A stretch of 64,000 nt of DNA from an uncultured Rhodocyclaceae bacterium (lineage in GTDB: Bacteria > Pseudomonadota > Gammaproteobacteria > Burkholderiales > Rhodocyclaceae): contig OU015322.1 of assembly GCA_907163225.1 (NCBI GenBank), positions 1,837,001-1,901,000 on the forward strand. Reading direction: 5' to 3'. Position numbers and translations under genes: made by a program. Positions 45,677 to 55,867 of the stretch are shown in pieces. Position 1 is the first letter of the stretch. Each line of letters starts with the position of its first letter. The notes beneath the pieces were generated by a model. The model was not told the origin of the DNA, made no database searches, and was given only the letters and a program-made list of their open reading frames with translations.

Positions 45677-46333
45677 TTATTTCTTGCCGGCGCCTTTGCC
45701 TGCATTCTCGCTGCGCGTCTTGGCGATCAGCTTGTCGGCGATGCCCAGTGTCTCGTTGAAGTCCTTGCCGCCAACCAGATACTTGCCTTCAATGGCAATG
45801 GCCGGTACGCCGGTGATCTTGTAGGCCTGAGCCATCTGATCAGCACGTTTGACCTTGCTCATGACGCCAAAGGAACTGAATGTTTCGGCGAATTTCTTGG
45901 CATCGACACCCTTCTTGGTGACCCATTCGGTCAGCGTCTTTTCTTCGAAAAGATTGACGCGTTCAACGTGGATGGCCTTGAAGACGTCGGCTTCCAAACG
46001 ATGCAGGTCGCCGGTGATTTCCAGCGCGTAATAGAGCTTGGCGATATTGGCCCAGGCGGCGCGGCCAAAGGTAATCGGCACCTTCTTGACGACCACATCG
46101 CCAGACTGCTTGGCCGCCCAGGCGGTAAGCAGGGGGTTGAAATCAGCGCAGTGCGGGCAACCGTAGCTGAAAAATTCCAGCACTTCGATCTTGGCAGCAT
46201 CTTCAGTCGGCTGAGCCGGCGAGATCGGCGTGAAATCCTTGCCAGCGGTCTGGGCAAACGACGGCATGGCTGCGGTCAACCCGAAAAAACCGGCAAAAAC
46301 AAAACCAGCGAAACTGCGACGGGTAAGCTTCAT
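45677..46333 (-). CDS. dsbA: Thiol:disulfide interchange protein DsbA
   Basis: A 218-aa periplasmic thioredoxin-fold oxidase with active site C59-P-H-C62 (FFSYGCPHCADF), cis-Pro loop TGVPAIAI and the VKKVPITFGRAAW segment. Signal peptide is residues 1-28 (MKLTRRSFAGFVFAGFFGLT AAMPSFAQ). Its hydrophobic core VFAGFFGLTAA is encoded by a dispersed repeat. It introduces disulfides into exported proteins. It lies 9 bp after the SPOR gene and abuts the SDR gene. Confidence 0.95.
   Translation of the reverse strand: MKLTRRSFAGFVFAGFFGLTAAMPSFAQTAGKDFTPISPAQPTEDAAKIEVLEFFSYGCPHCADFNPLLTAWAAKQSGDVVVKKVPITFGRAAWANIAKLYYALEITGDLHRLEADVFKAIHVERVNLFEEKTLTEWVTKKGVDAKKFAETFSSFGVMSKVKRADQMAQAYKITGVPAIAIEGKYLVGGKDFNETLGIADKLIAKTRSENAGKGAGKK
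46269..46304 (-). repeat. Dispersed element, copy 14 (dsbA signal peptide)
   Basis: On the minus strand it reads TTTTTGCC, then GGTTTTTTCGGGTTGACCGC, then AGC. The core is exact. It is in sense orientation and encodes VFAGFFGLTAA. Confidence 0.9.
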
Positions 46334-46342
46334 TCGTTACTC

Positions 46343-46972
46343 CTATTTGGAAAGCTGTGCTTCAACGCCGGATTTGGCAAGTTCGGCGCGTACTTTGTTC
46401 AACTCATCAATCTTCGTGTAGGGGCCGACCCGAACACGATAGAAGGTTTTGTCCTGAATCATCACCTGCTGGACAACGGCCTCCATACCCATAAACGCAA
46501 GCTTGGCTTTTTGGTTGTCAGCATCTTGCGCCGTGCTGAAAGAACCGGCCTGCAGGAAGAGCGGCGTCTTTGATTCTTTGGACTCTTCTTTCTTTTCGTC
46601 CCTCTTCTCTTCCTTCTTCGCCTCGTCCTTCTTTACATCCTCTTTCTTGGCCTCGGGCTTCGGTGCCTTGTCCGGTACGGCATCAGCCTTACCCGGAAGG
46701 ATGTCGTAAAACTGAAAGCGCTTTTCCGGAATCGGATCCCCCGGCTTGCCCGGTAGCGCCAGCGGCTGCAGGGGCTCCCCATTCTTGCCGGTCATCTTGG
46801 CGGGTGGCTGCGCCTTCTCGACGAAAGGCAACGGGGACTTGTTGAGATACCAGACCACGCCTGCGGCCAAGCCAACGCCGAAAACCAGGCCAATGAACAT
46901 GCCAACCAGGGTGCCGCCAGCAGCTTTCTTTTTTGCCGGCTGGTTTCTGCGGGATTTCACATCGCGACTCAT
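46343..46972 (-). CDS. SPOR-domain cell-division protein, FtsN-like
   Basis: A 209-aa single-pass membrane protein: short basic cytoplasmic N-terminus (SRRNQPAKKKAAGG), membrane helix ~residues 20-43, and a long Lys/Glu-rich periplasmic linker (~95-132). A C-terminal SPOR domain (~135-209; LFLQAGSFSTAQDADNQKAKL ... FYRVRVGPYTK) binds denuded peptidoglycan at the septum. The plan and the position after argS match FtsN of betaproteobacteria. It is 9 bp after argS and 9 bp before dsbA. Confidence 0.87.
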   Translation of the reverse strand: MSRDVKSRRNQPAKKKAAGGTLVGMFIGLVFGVGLAAGVVWYLNKSPLPFVEKAQPPAKMTGKNGEPLQPLALPGKPGDPIPEKRFQFYDILPGKADAVPDKAPKPEAKKEDVKKDEAKKEEKRDEKKEESKESKTPLFLQAGSFSTAQDADNQKAKLAFMGMEAVVQQVMIQDKTFYRVRVGPYTKIDELNKVRAELAKSGVEAQLSK

Positions 46973-46981
46973 GGAACTTCC

Positions 46982-48745
46982 TTACATGGATTCCGGACAA
47001 CTGACGCCAAGGATGGCCAGGCCGTTACGGATGGTCTGTCGAACCCCGGCCGCCAGCGCAACGCGGGCATCGCGCAAAGCCGCATCGTCAACCAGCATGC
47101 GTTCAGCGTTGTACCAGCCGTGGAACTCGCCAGCCAGATCCTTCAGGTAGAAGGCTATCAGGTGGGGCGCCAGTTCGCGGGCAGAATTCTCGACGACTTC
47201 ACGGAACTCAGCCAGTTTGGCGGCTATCGTCAATTCACGCGGATTGCTCAGCAGCGACAGATCAGCATCGGCCAGCGTGGCCAGATCGCCAGCCCACTGA
47301 TTGACCACCGAGCAGATGCGCGCATGGGCGTACTGGATGTAATAAACCGGGTTTTCGTTGGTCTGGCTCTTGGCCAGATCAAGGTCGAAGTCGAGGTGCT
47401 GGTCGGACTTGCGCAGCGCGTAGAAGAAGCGGCAGGCATCGTTGCCGACTTCGCCACGCAATTCGCGCAGGGTGACGAACTCGCCGGAGCGCGTCGACAT
47501 CGAAGCCTTCTGGCCGTTGCGATAAAGCACGGCAAACTGGACCAGCGCCACGTGCAGCTTGCTGGCATCGAGATCCAGCGCAGTGATCGCGCCATTAACG
47601 CGGGAAATGTAGCCGTGGTGGTCGGCGCCCCAGATGTTGATCACCTTGTCGAAACCACGCTCGAACTTGTTCAGGTGATAGGCGATGTCGGAGGCGAAAT
47701 AAGTGTAGAGACCGTTTTCACGTTGAACGACGCGGTCCTTTTCATCGCCGAAGGTAGTCGACTTGAACCAGCGAGCGCCGTTCTGAACGTAGAGGTGGCC
47801 CTTTTTCTCCAGCAGATCGACGCAACGGGCAACCAGGCCGGTATCAAACAGCGACTGCTCGGAAAACCAGACGTCGAAATGAACGCCGAATTGCTCCAGA
47901 TCGTCGCGGCAATCGGCCAGTTGCTCGGATAGTGCATGCTGATGCACATAAGTCCAGTCAGCACCCAGCAAGGCCTTGGCGTTGGCGATCAAGGCATCGA
48001 GATGCTGGTCGCGCTGGCGCTTGGCTTCGTCGTCGGCCCGATCAGCCTCGGGCAGGCCGGGCGTACCAGCCAGCACATCAGCGGCCGGCCGAATGAACTT
48101 GGCGCCATGCGCTGCAGTCATCTGCTTGGCCATATCGCGCACGTAGTCGCCCTGATAGGCGTTGGGCAGGAAAGGCACATCCACGCCGTGTTGATCCAGA
48201 TAGCGCAGCCAGGTAGACAAGCCGAGAATATCCATCTGCCGGCCGGCGTCATTGACGTAATACTCGCGGGTCACATCCCAGCCAGCGAAGGTCAGCAGGC
48301 TGGACAGTGAGGCGCCGTAAGCCGCGCCGCGGCCATGGCCAACGTGCAGCGGCCCGGTCGGGTTGGCCGACACGAACTCGACCTGCACCTTTTGCCAGGC
48401 ACCCTGCGTCGAGCGACCAAAATTTTCACCCTCGGCCAGCACAGCCTTGACGACTGTGGTCTTGCTACCGGCGTCGAGCCTGAAATTAATGAAACCGGCG
48501 CCGGCCACATCGGCCTTCGTCACCAGCGCCGAGACGGGCAGTTCGTTAACTAGTTGCTGGGCGATTTCACGCGGGTTTTTCTTCAGCGCCTTGGCCAGTT
48601 GCATGGCCAGATTAGTCGCAAAATCACCGTGCGTCGGGTCACGCGGGCGCTCAAGGTGAATGGGGGTATCGGTCGCGCTCGGGGCAACACTGGCCAGCGC
48701 CTGTTGCAGAAGTTCGGTCAGCTGGGTTTTAACGTCTTTGGCCAT
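46982..48745 (-). CDS. argS: Arginyl-tRNA synthetase
   Basis: A 587-aa class I synthetase with the N-terminal Add-1 domain, an HIGH-type NPTGPLHVGHGRGAAYG, the active-site region GADHHGYISR, MSTRSGEFVTL in place of KMSKS, and the DALR anticodon-binding C-terminus. It charges tRNA-Arg. It heads the argS-SPOR-dsbA-SDR gene run on the minus strand. Confidence 0.97.
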   Translation of the reverse strand: MAKDVKTQLTELLQQALASVAPSATDTPIHLERPRDPTHGDFATNLAMQLAKALKKNPREIAQQLVNELPVSALVTKADVAGAGFINFRLDAGSKTTVVKAVLAEGENFGRSTQGAWQKVQVEFVSANPTGPLHVGHGRGAAYGASLSSLLTFAGWDVTREYYVNDAGRQMDILGLSTWLRYLDQHGVDVPFLPNAYQGDYVRDMAKQMTAAHGAKFIRPAADVLAGTPGLPEADRADDEAKRQRDQHLDALIANAKALLGADWTYVHQHALSEQLADCRDDLEQFGVHFDVWFSEQSLFDTGLVARCVDLLEKKGHLYVQNGARWFKSTTFGDEKDRVVQRENGLYTYFASDIAYHLNKFERGFDKVINIWGADHHGYISRVNGAITALDLDASKLHVALVQFAVLYRNGQKASMSTRSGEFVTLRELRGEVGNDACRFFYALRKSDQHLDFDLDLAKSQTNENPVYYIQYAHARICSVVNQWAGDLATLADADLSLLSNPRELTIAAKLAEFREVVENSARELAPHLIAFYLKDLAGEFHGWYNAERMLVDDAALRDARVALAAGVRQTIRNGLAILGVSCPESM

Positions 48746-48797
48746 TGATTTGCAGCTTAAAAAAGCAAAACGTCAATTATACGACGCCGCTGCCCTT

Positions 48798-49298
48798 TTA
48801 TTGGGCGACGATTGCCGACCAAGCCCTCAGCTTCTCGGGATAACTGCACGCAGCATGCGCAGGGCTGGTGGACGGCAGGCGGAGCAACTGCAGATTCGCT
48901 CCCGGCAAACCAGGCAGCACCAGACGGCGAAAACCGGCCTCGGCCGCACCACCATTGAAGAAAACACGCTGGATGCTGCGGTGAACAGCAAAAAAGGCCG
49001 AAAAATCGTTAGCCGAAACGGAGCTATTGACGATCGCCGAGTCCAGACTGCCAACACGCTCGCAGGCCGCTATCACGTCCCACAAAGCGACCCCGGCCGC
49101 TCCCAGTTTTTGCAGTCGCTGCGAATAAGGCAAGTCAGGCCCGGCGCCAAGCAGATCGCCCATGATTCGCCAAAACGCATTTCGTTCGTTGGCGTAGTAC
49201 TGCCCGGCACGCAGCGAAGCCTCGCCGGGCAAGCTACCAAGGATAAGTACTCGAGCGGCCCCGTCGGAAACTGGCGGAAACCCGTGACTCAGGGTCAT
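48798..49298 (-). CDS. Hypoxanthine/uracil-DNA glycosylase-like protein
   Basis: A 166-aa protein of the uracil-DNA glycosylase superfamily. ILGSLPGEASLRAGQYYANERNAFWRIMG is the marker of the hypoxanthine-DNA glycosylase group. VALWDVIAACERVGSLDSAI, VFFNG and LPSTSPAHA complete the fold. It should excise deaminated bases in base-excision repair. It is 52 bp upstream of argS. A diverged repeat copy overlaps NDFSAFFAVHRSI. Confidence 0.85.
   Translation of the reverse strand: MTLSHGFPPVSDGAARVLILGSLPGEASLRAGQYYANERNAFWRIMGDLLGAGPDLPYSQRLQKLGAAGVALWDVIAACERVGSLDSAIVNSSVSANDFSAFFAVHRSIQRVFFNGGAAEAGFRRLVLPGLPGANLQLLRLPSTSPAHAACSYPEKLRAWSAIVAQ
48974..49007 (-). repeat. Dispersed element, copy 15 (in glycosylase gene)
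   Basis: On the minus strand it reads GATTTTTCGGCC, then TTTTTTGCTGTTCACCGCAG, then CA. One core change (GTTCACCG). It is in sense orientation and encodes DFSAFFAVHRS, which overlaps a family motif. Confidence 0.6.
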
Positions 49299-49311
49299 GA
49301 GAAGCTGGCGG

Positions 49312-50829
49312 TCAGCCGCCCATCACGCGGTTTTTGCCGGCACGTTTGGCAAGATACATGGCCTGATCGGCCCGGCGAATGGCATCTGCACCCGTTTCGT
49401 CGGGCGTCAGCTGAGCCACCCCGGCACTGAAGGTAATCAGGATTTTTTCCTTGCCGGCCATGTAAATGGATTTGGTCAGCTCCCGCTGCAGGCGCGCCAT
49501 TGCCTCTATCCCCTGCTCAAGCTGGGTATCCGGCATCAGAACGACGAACTCCTCGCCGCCATACCGGGCGAGCGTATCGCTCGGCCGCATGTTGCCACGA
49601 GTGACTTCGGCCAAATGAACCAAGGCACGATCGCCGGCCTCGTGCCCCAGGCTGTCGTTCAGCTTCTTGAAATTATCAATGTCGAGCAAGCTGATCGACA
49701 ACGAGGTTCCTTTTCGCTGCATGCTGGCGATTTCTCGCGCCAACGCCTCTTCCAGGCCCTTTCGGTTCAAGGCATCGGTCAAGGGATCGTGTCGAGCCAG
49801 GGCACTGGCGCTATCCAGCTCCTGATGCAAATGGATCAGCTCCGCCTCGGTCACCACCACTTTTTCCTGCAGGCTCTTCAATTGCTCGCGTGAGTGAGCG
49901 GTTTCCTCGGCCATCGCGTGCGTTGCCACAAGGACGTCGTTCAGCAACGGCTTCAAATCCTCGACGGTGGCAACACTTTCAATCTGGCGGGCGCTGGCCT
50001 CAATACGCCCCTCGAATTCAGTGCTCGAACGGTTCATGGCGCCCAACTGCTCGACAAATTCGGCCAGCATCTTGTGCATTTCCTCCTGCGCCTGAACGGA
50101 AAGCATCTTGGCACGCCCCTGCTTTTCCATCACATCGCGCAGCCGGCGCTCCATTTCGTCCAGGTGACGCAGGGTCAAAGGTGGCGTGATGCTGGCCAGA
50201 AGACCGTCCACCTGCCCTTTCAGCCAACTGTCATCCACGCTCAAATCACGAATGTTCTCGACAATAAGCTGCAAAAGTTTGAGTAGCGATTCCTTGATCT
50301 CGGCCTGTTCCTCGGCCGCAAACACTGCCTGATGCGCCATTCCGCCGAGAAAGCCCTGAACAGCCTCGAAGGGGGCAAGTGGCCGCTTCAAAACCTGGAG
50401 CAATTCGTTTGTCAGCCGGGCAATTCTCGAATCGCTATCGCCAAGGGCAGGCAGCGCACATTCAATAAAACGTGCCAGTTTTATGGAGAAATCATGTGGC
50501 AAGACATCGGGCGCAACGTGTTTGTTGTCCTGTGCACGCCCCTCGTCGACCGCAGTAAACGCAACCAAGGCCATCCTGACGCCCTCCCAACTGCGGCGCG
50601 AAATTGCCGCCGAGAGCTTGTCCAGTTGCACCTCCTGAGATTCGCTTCGGGCCTGCAAGGCTGACGATAACTCGCGTAGCTGCGCCTCAGGAAATGCCGA
50701 CTGATTGGGGATGCCGGCAATTTCGTTATAACAGGCCTGATAGTTGGCCGGCGTCGGGGCCAGCTGCCTGACTGCGAGGAACTTGAGCGCCTCTCGGGCG
50801 ATTTCGGAAGGTTGTTTCGGTTCGTTCAT
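49312..50829 (-). CDS. Diguanylate cyclase (GGDEF) with long helical N-terminus
   Basis: The start MNEPKQPSEIAREALKFLA at 50829 gives 505 aa. The N-terminal ~330 residues are helical and coiled-coil-like with no membrane segment. The GGDEF domain starts at HDPLTDALNRKGLEEAL and has an intact RYGGEEFVVL active site and a late RRADQAMYLAKRAGKNRV. An inhibitory RxxD five residues before GGEEF is not evident. It makes c-di-GMP, the signal that PelD senses; a direct link is inference. Confidence 0.9.
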   Translation of the reverse strand: MNEPKQPSEIAREALKFLAVRQLAPTPANYQACYNEIAGIPNQSAFPEAQLRELSSALQARSESQEVQLDKLSAAISRRSWEGVRMALVAFTAVDEGRAQDNKHVAPDVLPHDFSIKLARFIECALPALGDSDSRIARLTNELLQVLKRPLAPFEAVQGFLGGMAHQAVFAAEEQAEIKESLLKLLQLIVENIRDLSVDDSWLKGQVDGLLASITPPLTLRHLDEMERRLRDVMEKQGRAKMLSVQAQEEMHKMLAEFVEQLGAMNRSSTEFEGRIEASARQIESVATVEDLKPLLNDVLVATHAMAEETAHSREQLKSLQEKVVVTEAELIHLHQELDSASALARHDPLTDALNRKGLEEALAREIASMQRKGTSLSISLLDIDNFKKLNDSLGHEAGDRALVHLAEVTRGNMRPSDTLARYGGEEFVVLMPDTQLEQGIEAMARLQRELTKSIYMAGKEKILITFSAGVAQLTPDETGADAIRRADQAMYLAKRAGKNRVMGG

Positions 50830-51060
50830 GAAAACATTGATTGGCTTTAGATGGCTGATCATGGCACCGACAGGCTTGTGGTGCGAGTCTATCCTATTGC
50901 ACTGCATCCCCTGCAAAATTGTGCCACCGGCAAGCAGCAATTGCCAGCCAGCCGATCGGGAGCATTGGACAAGCGCAAATCACGCGGCGCCAATCGTCGT
51001 CAGCGTGTTAACATACTCGTTTAACGATTTTGCCCGGCCCAGCCGGCGTTTTCCGTCAAC

Positions 51061-52581
51061 ATGCGCCTCCTTCGTTTGCTCAAGATCGCCTCTGTCGCCA
51101 GCCGTTTCGGCCTGGACGAGATGGTGCTCGAACACGAACCAAGTGGCCGCCTGGTACGAATCGCCAACGCCTTGCAATTCTGGCGCGACCTGTCGACGCC
51201 TCGGGCTGTCCGCCTGCGCCTCGCACTCGAATCGCTTGGCCCGATTTTCGTCAAGTTTGGCCAGGTACTCTCAACCCGGCGCGACCTGATGCCGACAGAT
51301 ATAGCCGACGAACTGGCCAAGCTGCAGGATCGCGTACCGCCCTTTGAATCAGCACTGGCCCTGGCTGAAATCGAAAAAGCTTACGGTCGACCGGCCAGTG
51401 AAGTATTCGCCGAATTCGACCCGACGCCGATCGCGTCGGCCTCAATCGCTCAGGTTCATTTTGCCAAGCTGCACGCAGTAGATGGCGGTCACGAAGTCGC
51501 CGTCAAGATACTGCGCCCCAACATGCTGTCGGTCATCGAGCATGATCTGGCGCTGATGGACAATCTGGCGATGTTGCTTGAAAAGCTGTGGGCCGACGGC
51601 AAGCGCCTGAAACCGAGGGAAGTGGTCGCCGAATTCGCCAAATATCTGCGCGACGAACTCGACTTGATGCGCGAAGCCGCCAATGCCTCGCAACTGCGCC
51701 GCAATTTCACCGACTCCACGCTGTTGATCGTACCCGAAGTCCATTGGGATTTTTGCACGTCGACCGTGATGGTCATGGAACGCATGAAGGGCACCCCGAT
51801 CTCGCAGATCGAGAAGCTCCGTGCCGACGACATCAACCTGTCCAAGCTGTCGTCCGCCGGCGTCGAAATATTTTTCACGCAGGTTTTCCGTGATGGCTTT
51901 TTCCACGCCGACATGCACCCCGGCAATATCTTCGTCGCCTCGGACGGCCGCTACATCGCGCTCGATTTCGGTATCGTCGGCACGCTGACCGACTCGGACA
52001 AGAATTATCTCGCCCAGAACTTCCTTGCCTTCTTCCGACGCGACTACAAGCGCGTCGCCGAGGCCCATATCGAATCTGGCTGGGCGCCGAAAGACACGCG
52101 AGTCGATGAGTTCGAAGCAGCCATTCGCGCCGTTTGCGAGCCCATCTTTGACCGGCCGCTGAAGGATATTTCCTTCGGCAAGGTTCTGCTCCGTCTGTTC
52201 CAGACCTCACGCCGCTTCAACGTCGAAATTCAGCCCCAACTGGTCATGCTGCAGAAGACGCTACTCAATATCGAAGGCCTTGGTCGCCAGCTCGACCCGG
52301 AACTCGATTTGTGGACGACTGCAAAGCCATTCCTCGAACGCTGGATGAGCGAGCAGATCGGCTGGCGTGGCCTGGTCCGCAACCTCAAGCAGGAGGCACC
52401 GTATCTGGCGCGCACTCTGCCGCAATTGCCACGCCTCGTTCATCAAGCCCTGGCTCAACCAGCCAGACTCGACCTGCAGCCGCAGCTCGATCGCCTGATC
52501 GCCGCCCAGCAGCAGCAAAATCGCTGGCTGGCCATTATTGCCCTGCTGCTCGCCCTGCTCGTCGGCGCGCTGTTTATTTGA
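51061..52581 (+). CDS. ubiB: UbiB-family atypical kinase, ubiquinone biosynthesis
   Basis: A 506-aa protein with the UbiB-specific [18 protein letters not shown] (KxGQ), an Ala-rich loop [22 protein letters not shown] (Lys), [13 protein letters not shown] and [10 protein letters not shown]-terminal membrane helix ([18 protein letters not shown]) anchors it. UbiB supports aerobic coenzyme Q synthesis as an ATPase. Unlike in many proteobacteria, ubiE and ubiJ are not adjacent. It is followed 6 bp later by the SNF2 gene. The 231 bp upstream show TAACAT as a possible -10 but no certain promoter. Confidence 0.95.
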   Translation: MRLLRLLKIASVASRFGLDEMVLEHEPSGRLVRIANALQFWRDLSTPRAVRLRLALESLGPIFVKFGQVLSTRRDLMPTDIADELAKLQDRVPPFESALALAEIEKAYGRPASEVFAEFDPTPIASASIAQVHFAKLHAVDGGHEVAVKILRPNMLSVIEHDLALMDNLAMLLEKLWADGKRLKPREVVAEFAKYLRDELDLMREAANASQLRRNFTDSTLLIVPEVHWDFCTSTVMVMERMKGTPISQIEKLRADDINLSKLSSAGVEIFFTQVFRDGFFHADMHPGNIFVASDGRYIALDFGIVGTLTDSDKNYLAQNFLAFFRRDYKRVAEAHIESGWAPKDTRVDEFEAAIRAVCEPIFDRPLKDISFGKVLLRLFQTSRRFNVEIQPQLVMLQKTLLNIEGLGRQLDPELDLWTTAKPFLERWMSEQIGWRGLVRNLKQEAPYLARTLPQLPRLVHQALAQPARLDLQPQLDRLIAAQQQQNRWLAIIALLLALLVGALFI

Positions 52582-52587
52582 TCGCCA

Positions 52588-55500
52588 ATGGCCGTAGTTA
52601 ACCTCACCACCTTCACCGAAGAAAACCTGACCGACTGGTTTGCCACCCGGGACATCACCAAGGCCCGGCCCTACGTCGACCTGGTTTCCAATATTGAAAT
52701 CAACGGCAGCCAGATCAGCGCAAAGATTCCCGGCACAGCCGCCGAACCGTACACTGCCCAGGCCTACCTGAGTCAGGCGCAGAGCGGCGAAATGACGGTC
52801 ATCAGCCGCTGCACCTGCTCGGCCGGCAAGCATTGCAAACACGTCGCCGCGATGCTGCTCAAGGCCATCGAAGAGCGCAACCCGAAGGAACAAGTCAGTG
52901 GTAGCGCGCTGTCCTGGCTTGACGATTTGCGCCGAGTGTCAGTCGCCGTCGCCAAGAAAAAGGCCCGCCCTGCCAGCGCCCGGCAGCAGCTGTTCTATGT
53001 CCTGAAATGGACAACCGATCGCCGTCAGTTCGCGATTGAGATTCGCAAGGGCAAATACCCGGAAAGCGCCGAGGAGTGGTGGAAGGTCGACCGCGCCCTG
53101 ATTGCGCCACCCCAGTTCGTTACTGAGGAAGACCTCGGCATCCTGCGCCTGATCTGGGCTGACCGCACGCATGAGACAGGCTTGCGCGCCTTTGGTCTCG
53201 GCACCAAGCACGGCGCCGAAATCCTGCAGCGCATGGCCGCCAGTCACCGACTCTACCCCGAGGATGATCTGGGTTTGCCGCTCAACGCTGGCCCGGTCCG
53301 CCCGGCCAGTATTGGCTGGCAGATCGATGGCATGGGCTTTCAAAAGCCGCAGCTAAAACCGGAGCCATCGGCCGAAATGATTGTTGCGGTCGACCCGCCG
53401 TGGTACATCGATTTGGCCGAGGGCGAAGCCGGGCCACTGGAGGTTACCGGCAACCCGGACGTCATCAACCGGCTATTCTCGCTGCCACCGCTATCGGCCA
53501 CCGAAGCCGCGCTGGTCGCCGAAGCGCTCTCCGAACTCGCGCCCGACCTGCCGCTTCCCGGCACCGATGCAGGTGCCCGCCTGCGCCTGGTTGATGCGCC
53601 GCTGATTCCCATCCTTCAGCTCGAAACCCTGCACACGCATGGCCATCGCGCCTGGCGCACTTATCCGCAGAACTTCGGTGGCGGGCCTTTTGACGTTGCC
53701 AAGGTGGTTTTCCGCTACGGTGACGCCGAGGTACGCCCGGAGGAAAAGAGCGAATTCATCACCCTGCCGGAAGGGGAAACCATCCGCTTGCGACGCCGCC
53801 CGGATGACGAAAGCAGGTCGCTGTTAGCGCTGGAAAGTGCTGGCCTGCAGAAAATCCCCGGCCATACGCTGCACACCTTCGGTAGCCCGCCGGAAGGCAT
53901 CTACGGTCTAGCTGCCGAAACGAGTTGGGTGCCTTTCATGCAGGACGGCACCCAGCGTCTGAAGGAAGCCGGCTGGCAGATCGAGTTCCCGGAAGACTTT
54001 CGCCACCACGTCATTGAGGTGGATGGCTGGGAAGCCGAACTTCACGAAGCGGACAACGGCTGGTTCAATCTCGACATGGGCGTCGTGGTCGAAGGCGAGC
54101 GCCTGCCGCTCGCCCCGCTGCTTGCCAACCTGTTCCGCAGCGATCCGCGCTGGCTGGAAGCGGTCGAACTTGAACGCATACCCGACGATGAAGGCATCGA
54201 TCTCTATACCCCGCGCGGCAAGCGTCTTCGCGTCCCGGCCGGCCGCCTGAAACCGCTGGCCGCAACGCTGATCGACTTGTTCGATGGCTTCAGCGGCGGC
54301 AACACACTACGCATTTCAAGATTCGACGCGCCCCGACTCTCCGAGCTCTCTGATCTTAGCCGCTGGCAGTTTCGCGGCCAGAGCGACGTTATGGCCCTGG
54401 CCGAACGCCTGCTATCGGCACAGGCCATTGGCGATGTCGCGCCACCGGCCGGCTTCAAGCTGGACTTGCGCCCCTATCAAAGAGAGGGACTGGCCTGGCT
54501 GCAGTTCCTGCGCGAACACAATCTTTCCGGCATCCTGGCCGACGACATGGGTCTGGGTAAAACAGCCCAGACACTGGCCCACCTGTTGCTGGAAAAGGAG
54601 GCTGGACGCCTCGACAAGCCCTCGCTGATCATTCTGCCGACCTCGTTGATTTTCAACTGGAAAAACGAAGCGGCACGTTTCGCCCCCGGCCTCAAGGTAC
54701 TGTCGCTGCATGGCCCGGAACGCAAGATTCTGTTCCCGGAAATCACCAAGAGCGACGTGATTCTGACGACCTATCCGCTGCTCTGGCGCGATGCCGACGA
54801 GTTGATGCAGCACAGCTACCACCTGCTCATTCTCGACGAGGCGCAAACGGTCAAGAACGCCCAGAGCCAGAGTGCCGAAGCCGTGCGCAAGATCGATGCG
54901 CGTCATCGCCTGTGCCTGACCGGTACGCCGCTGGAAAACCACCTCGGCGAATTGTGGAGCCAATTTGACTTCCTGTTGCCCGGCTTTCTCGGCACCAGCA
55001 AGCAGTTCACCCGCCACTGGCGGACACCGATCGAAAAGCAGGGCGACCTCCGCCGGCGCACGCTGCTGGCCCGCCGCATCCGCCCCTTCATCCTGCGTCG
55101 CAAGAAGGAAGACGTGGCGCGCGAGCTGCCGCCGAAAACGATCATCGTACGCAGTGTCGAACTTGAGGGCGCGCAGCGCGACCTCTACGAAACCGTGCGC
55201 GCCGCCATGGATGCCAAGGTCCGCGACGAAATCGCCAGCCGGGGCTTTGCACGCAGCCAGATCGTCATCCTCGACGCCCTGCTCAAGCTCCGCCAGGTCT
55301 GCTGTGATCCACGCTTGGTCAAGGCTGACGCCGCCCGCAAGGTATCTGAGCGGGCCAAGCTAGACCTGCTGATGGCCATGCTGCCGGAGTTGGTTGACGA
55401 AGGCCGGCGCGTGCTGGTTTTCTCGCAATTCACAAGCATGCTGGCGCTGATCGAGCACGAGCTGGACAAGGCCGGCATCACCTACGTCACGCTGACCGGT

Positions 55501-55866
55501 GATACCGTCGACCGCGAAGTGCCGATCCGCCGCTTTCAGGATTGCGAAGTTCCAATTTTCCTCATCAGCCTGAAGGCGGGCGGTGTCGGCCTCAATCTGA
55601 CTGCGGCCGACACGGTGATTCACTACGACCCGTGGTGGAATCCTGCCGTTGAAAACCAGGCCACCGACCGCGCCCACAGGCTCGGCCAGGACAAGCCGGT
55701 ATTTGTCTACAAGTTGATCGTCAGCGGCAGCATCGAGGAAAAAATTCTCGCCCTGCAAGAGCGCAAGGCCGAACTGGCAGCGGGCATTCTGTCGGAAGAC
55801 CGGCAGGTGGAAGTCAAATTCGGGACAGACGACCTCGCAGCCCTGTTTGAGCCGCTGCCTGAGTAG
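52588..55866 (+). CDS. SWIM-domain SNF2/RapA-type helicase
   Basis: A 1092-aa protein. A SWIM zinc finger C75-x-C77-x5-C83-x-H85 (CTCSAGKHCKH) is at the N-terminus. A ~540-residue middle region is unassigned. The SNF2 ATPase follows: DDMGLGKTAQTL (Walker A, K658), D750-E-A-Q, GTPLENHLGELWSQFDFLLPG, VFSQFTSMLALIEHEL and QATDRAHRLGQDKPV. Such enzymes translocate on duplex DNA or displace protein complexes; the cellular role here is unknown. It is translationally close to ubiB. A dispersed repeat starts one base after its stop. Confidence 0.93.
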   Translation: MAVVNLTTFTEENLTDWFATRDITKARPYVDLVSNIEINGSQISAKIPGTAAEPYTAQAYLSQAQSGEMTVISRCTCSAGKHCKHVAAMLLKAIEERNPKEQVSGSALSWLDDLRRVSVAVAKKKARPASARQQLFYVLKWTTDRRQFAIEIRKGKYPESAEEWWKVDRALIAPPQFVTEEDLGILRLIWADRTHETGLRAFGLGTKHGAEILQRMAASHRLYPEDDLGLPLNAGPVRPASIGWQIDGMGFQKPQLKPEPSAEMIVAVDPPWYIDLAEGEAGPLEVTGNPDVINRLFSLPPLSATEAALVAEALSELAPDLPLPGTDAGARLRLVDAPLIPILQLETLHTHGHRAWRTYPQNFGGGPFDVAKVVFRYGDAEVRPEEKSEFITLPEGETIRLRRRPDDESRSLLALESAGLQKIPGHTLHTFGSPPEGIYGLAAETSWVPFMQDGTQRLKEAGWQIEFPEDFRHHVIEVDGWEAELHEADNGWFNLDMGVVVEGERLPLAPLLANLFRSDPRWLEAVELERIPDDEGIDLYTPRGKRLRVPAGRLKPLAATLIDLFDGFSGGNTLRISRFDAPRLSELSDLSRWQFRGQSDVMALAERLLSAQAIGDVAPPAGFKLDLRPYQREGLAWLQFLREHNLSGILADDMGLGKTAQTLAHLLLEKEAGRLDKPSLIILPTSLIFNWKNEAARFAPGLKVLSLHGPERKILFPEITKSDVILTTYPLLWRDADELMQHSYHLLILDEAQTVKNAQSQSAEAVRKIDARHRLCLTGTPLENHLGELWSQFDFLLPGFLGTSKQFTRHWRTPIEKQGDLRRRTLLARRIRPFILRRKKEDVARELPPKTIIVRSVELEGAQRDLYETVRAAMDAKVRDEIASRGFARSQIVILDALLKLRQVCCDPRLVKADAARKVSERAKLDLLMAMLPELVDEGRRVLVFSQFTSMLALIEHELDKAGITYVTLTGDTVDREVPIRRFQDCEVPIFLISLKAGGVGLNLTAADTVIHYDPWWNPAVENQATDRAHRLGQDKPVFVYKLIVSGSIEEKILALQERKAELAAGILSEDRQVEVKFGTDDLAALFEPLPE

Positions 55867-55867
55867 G

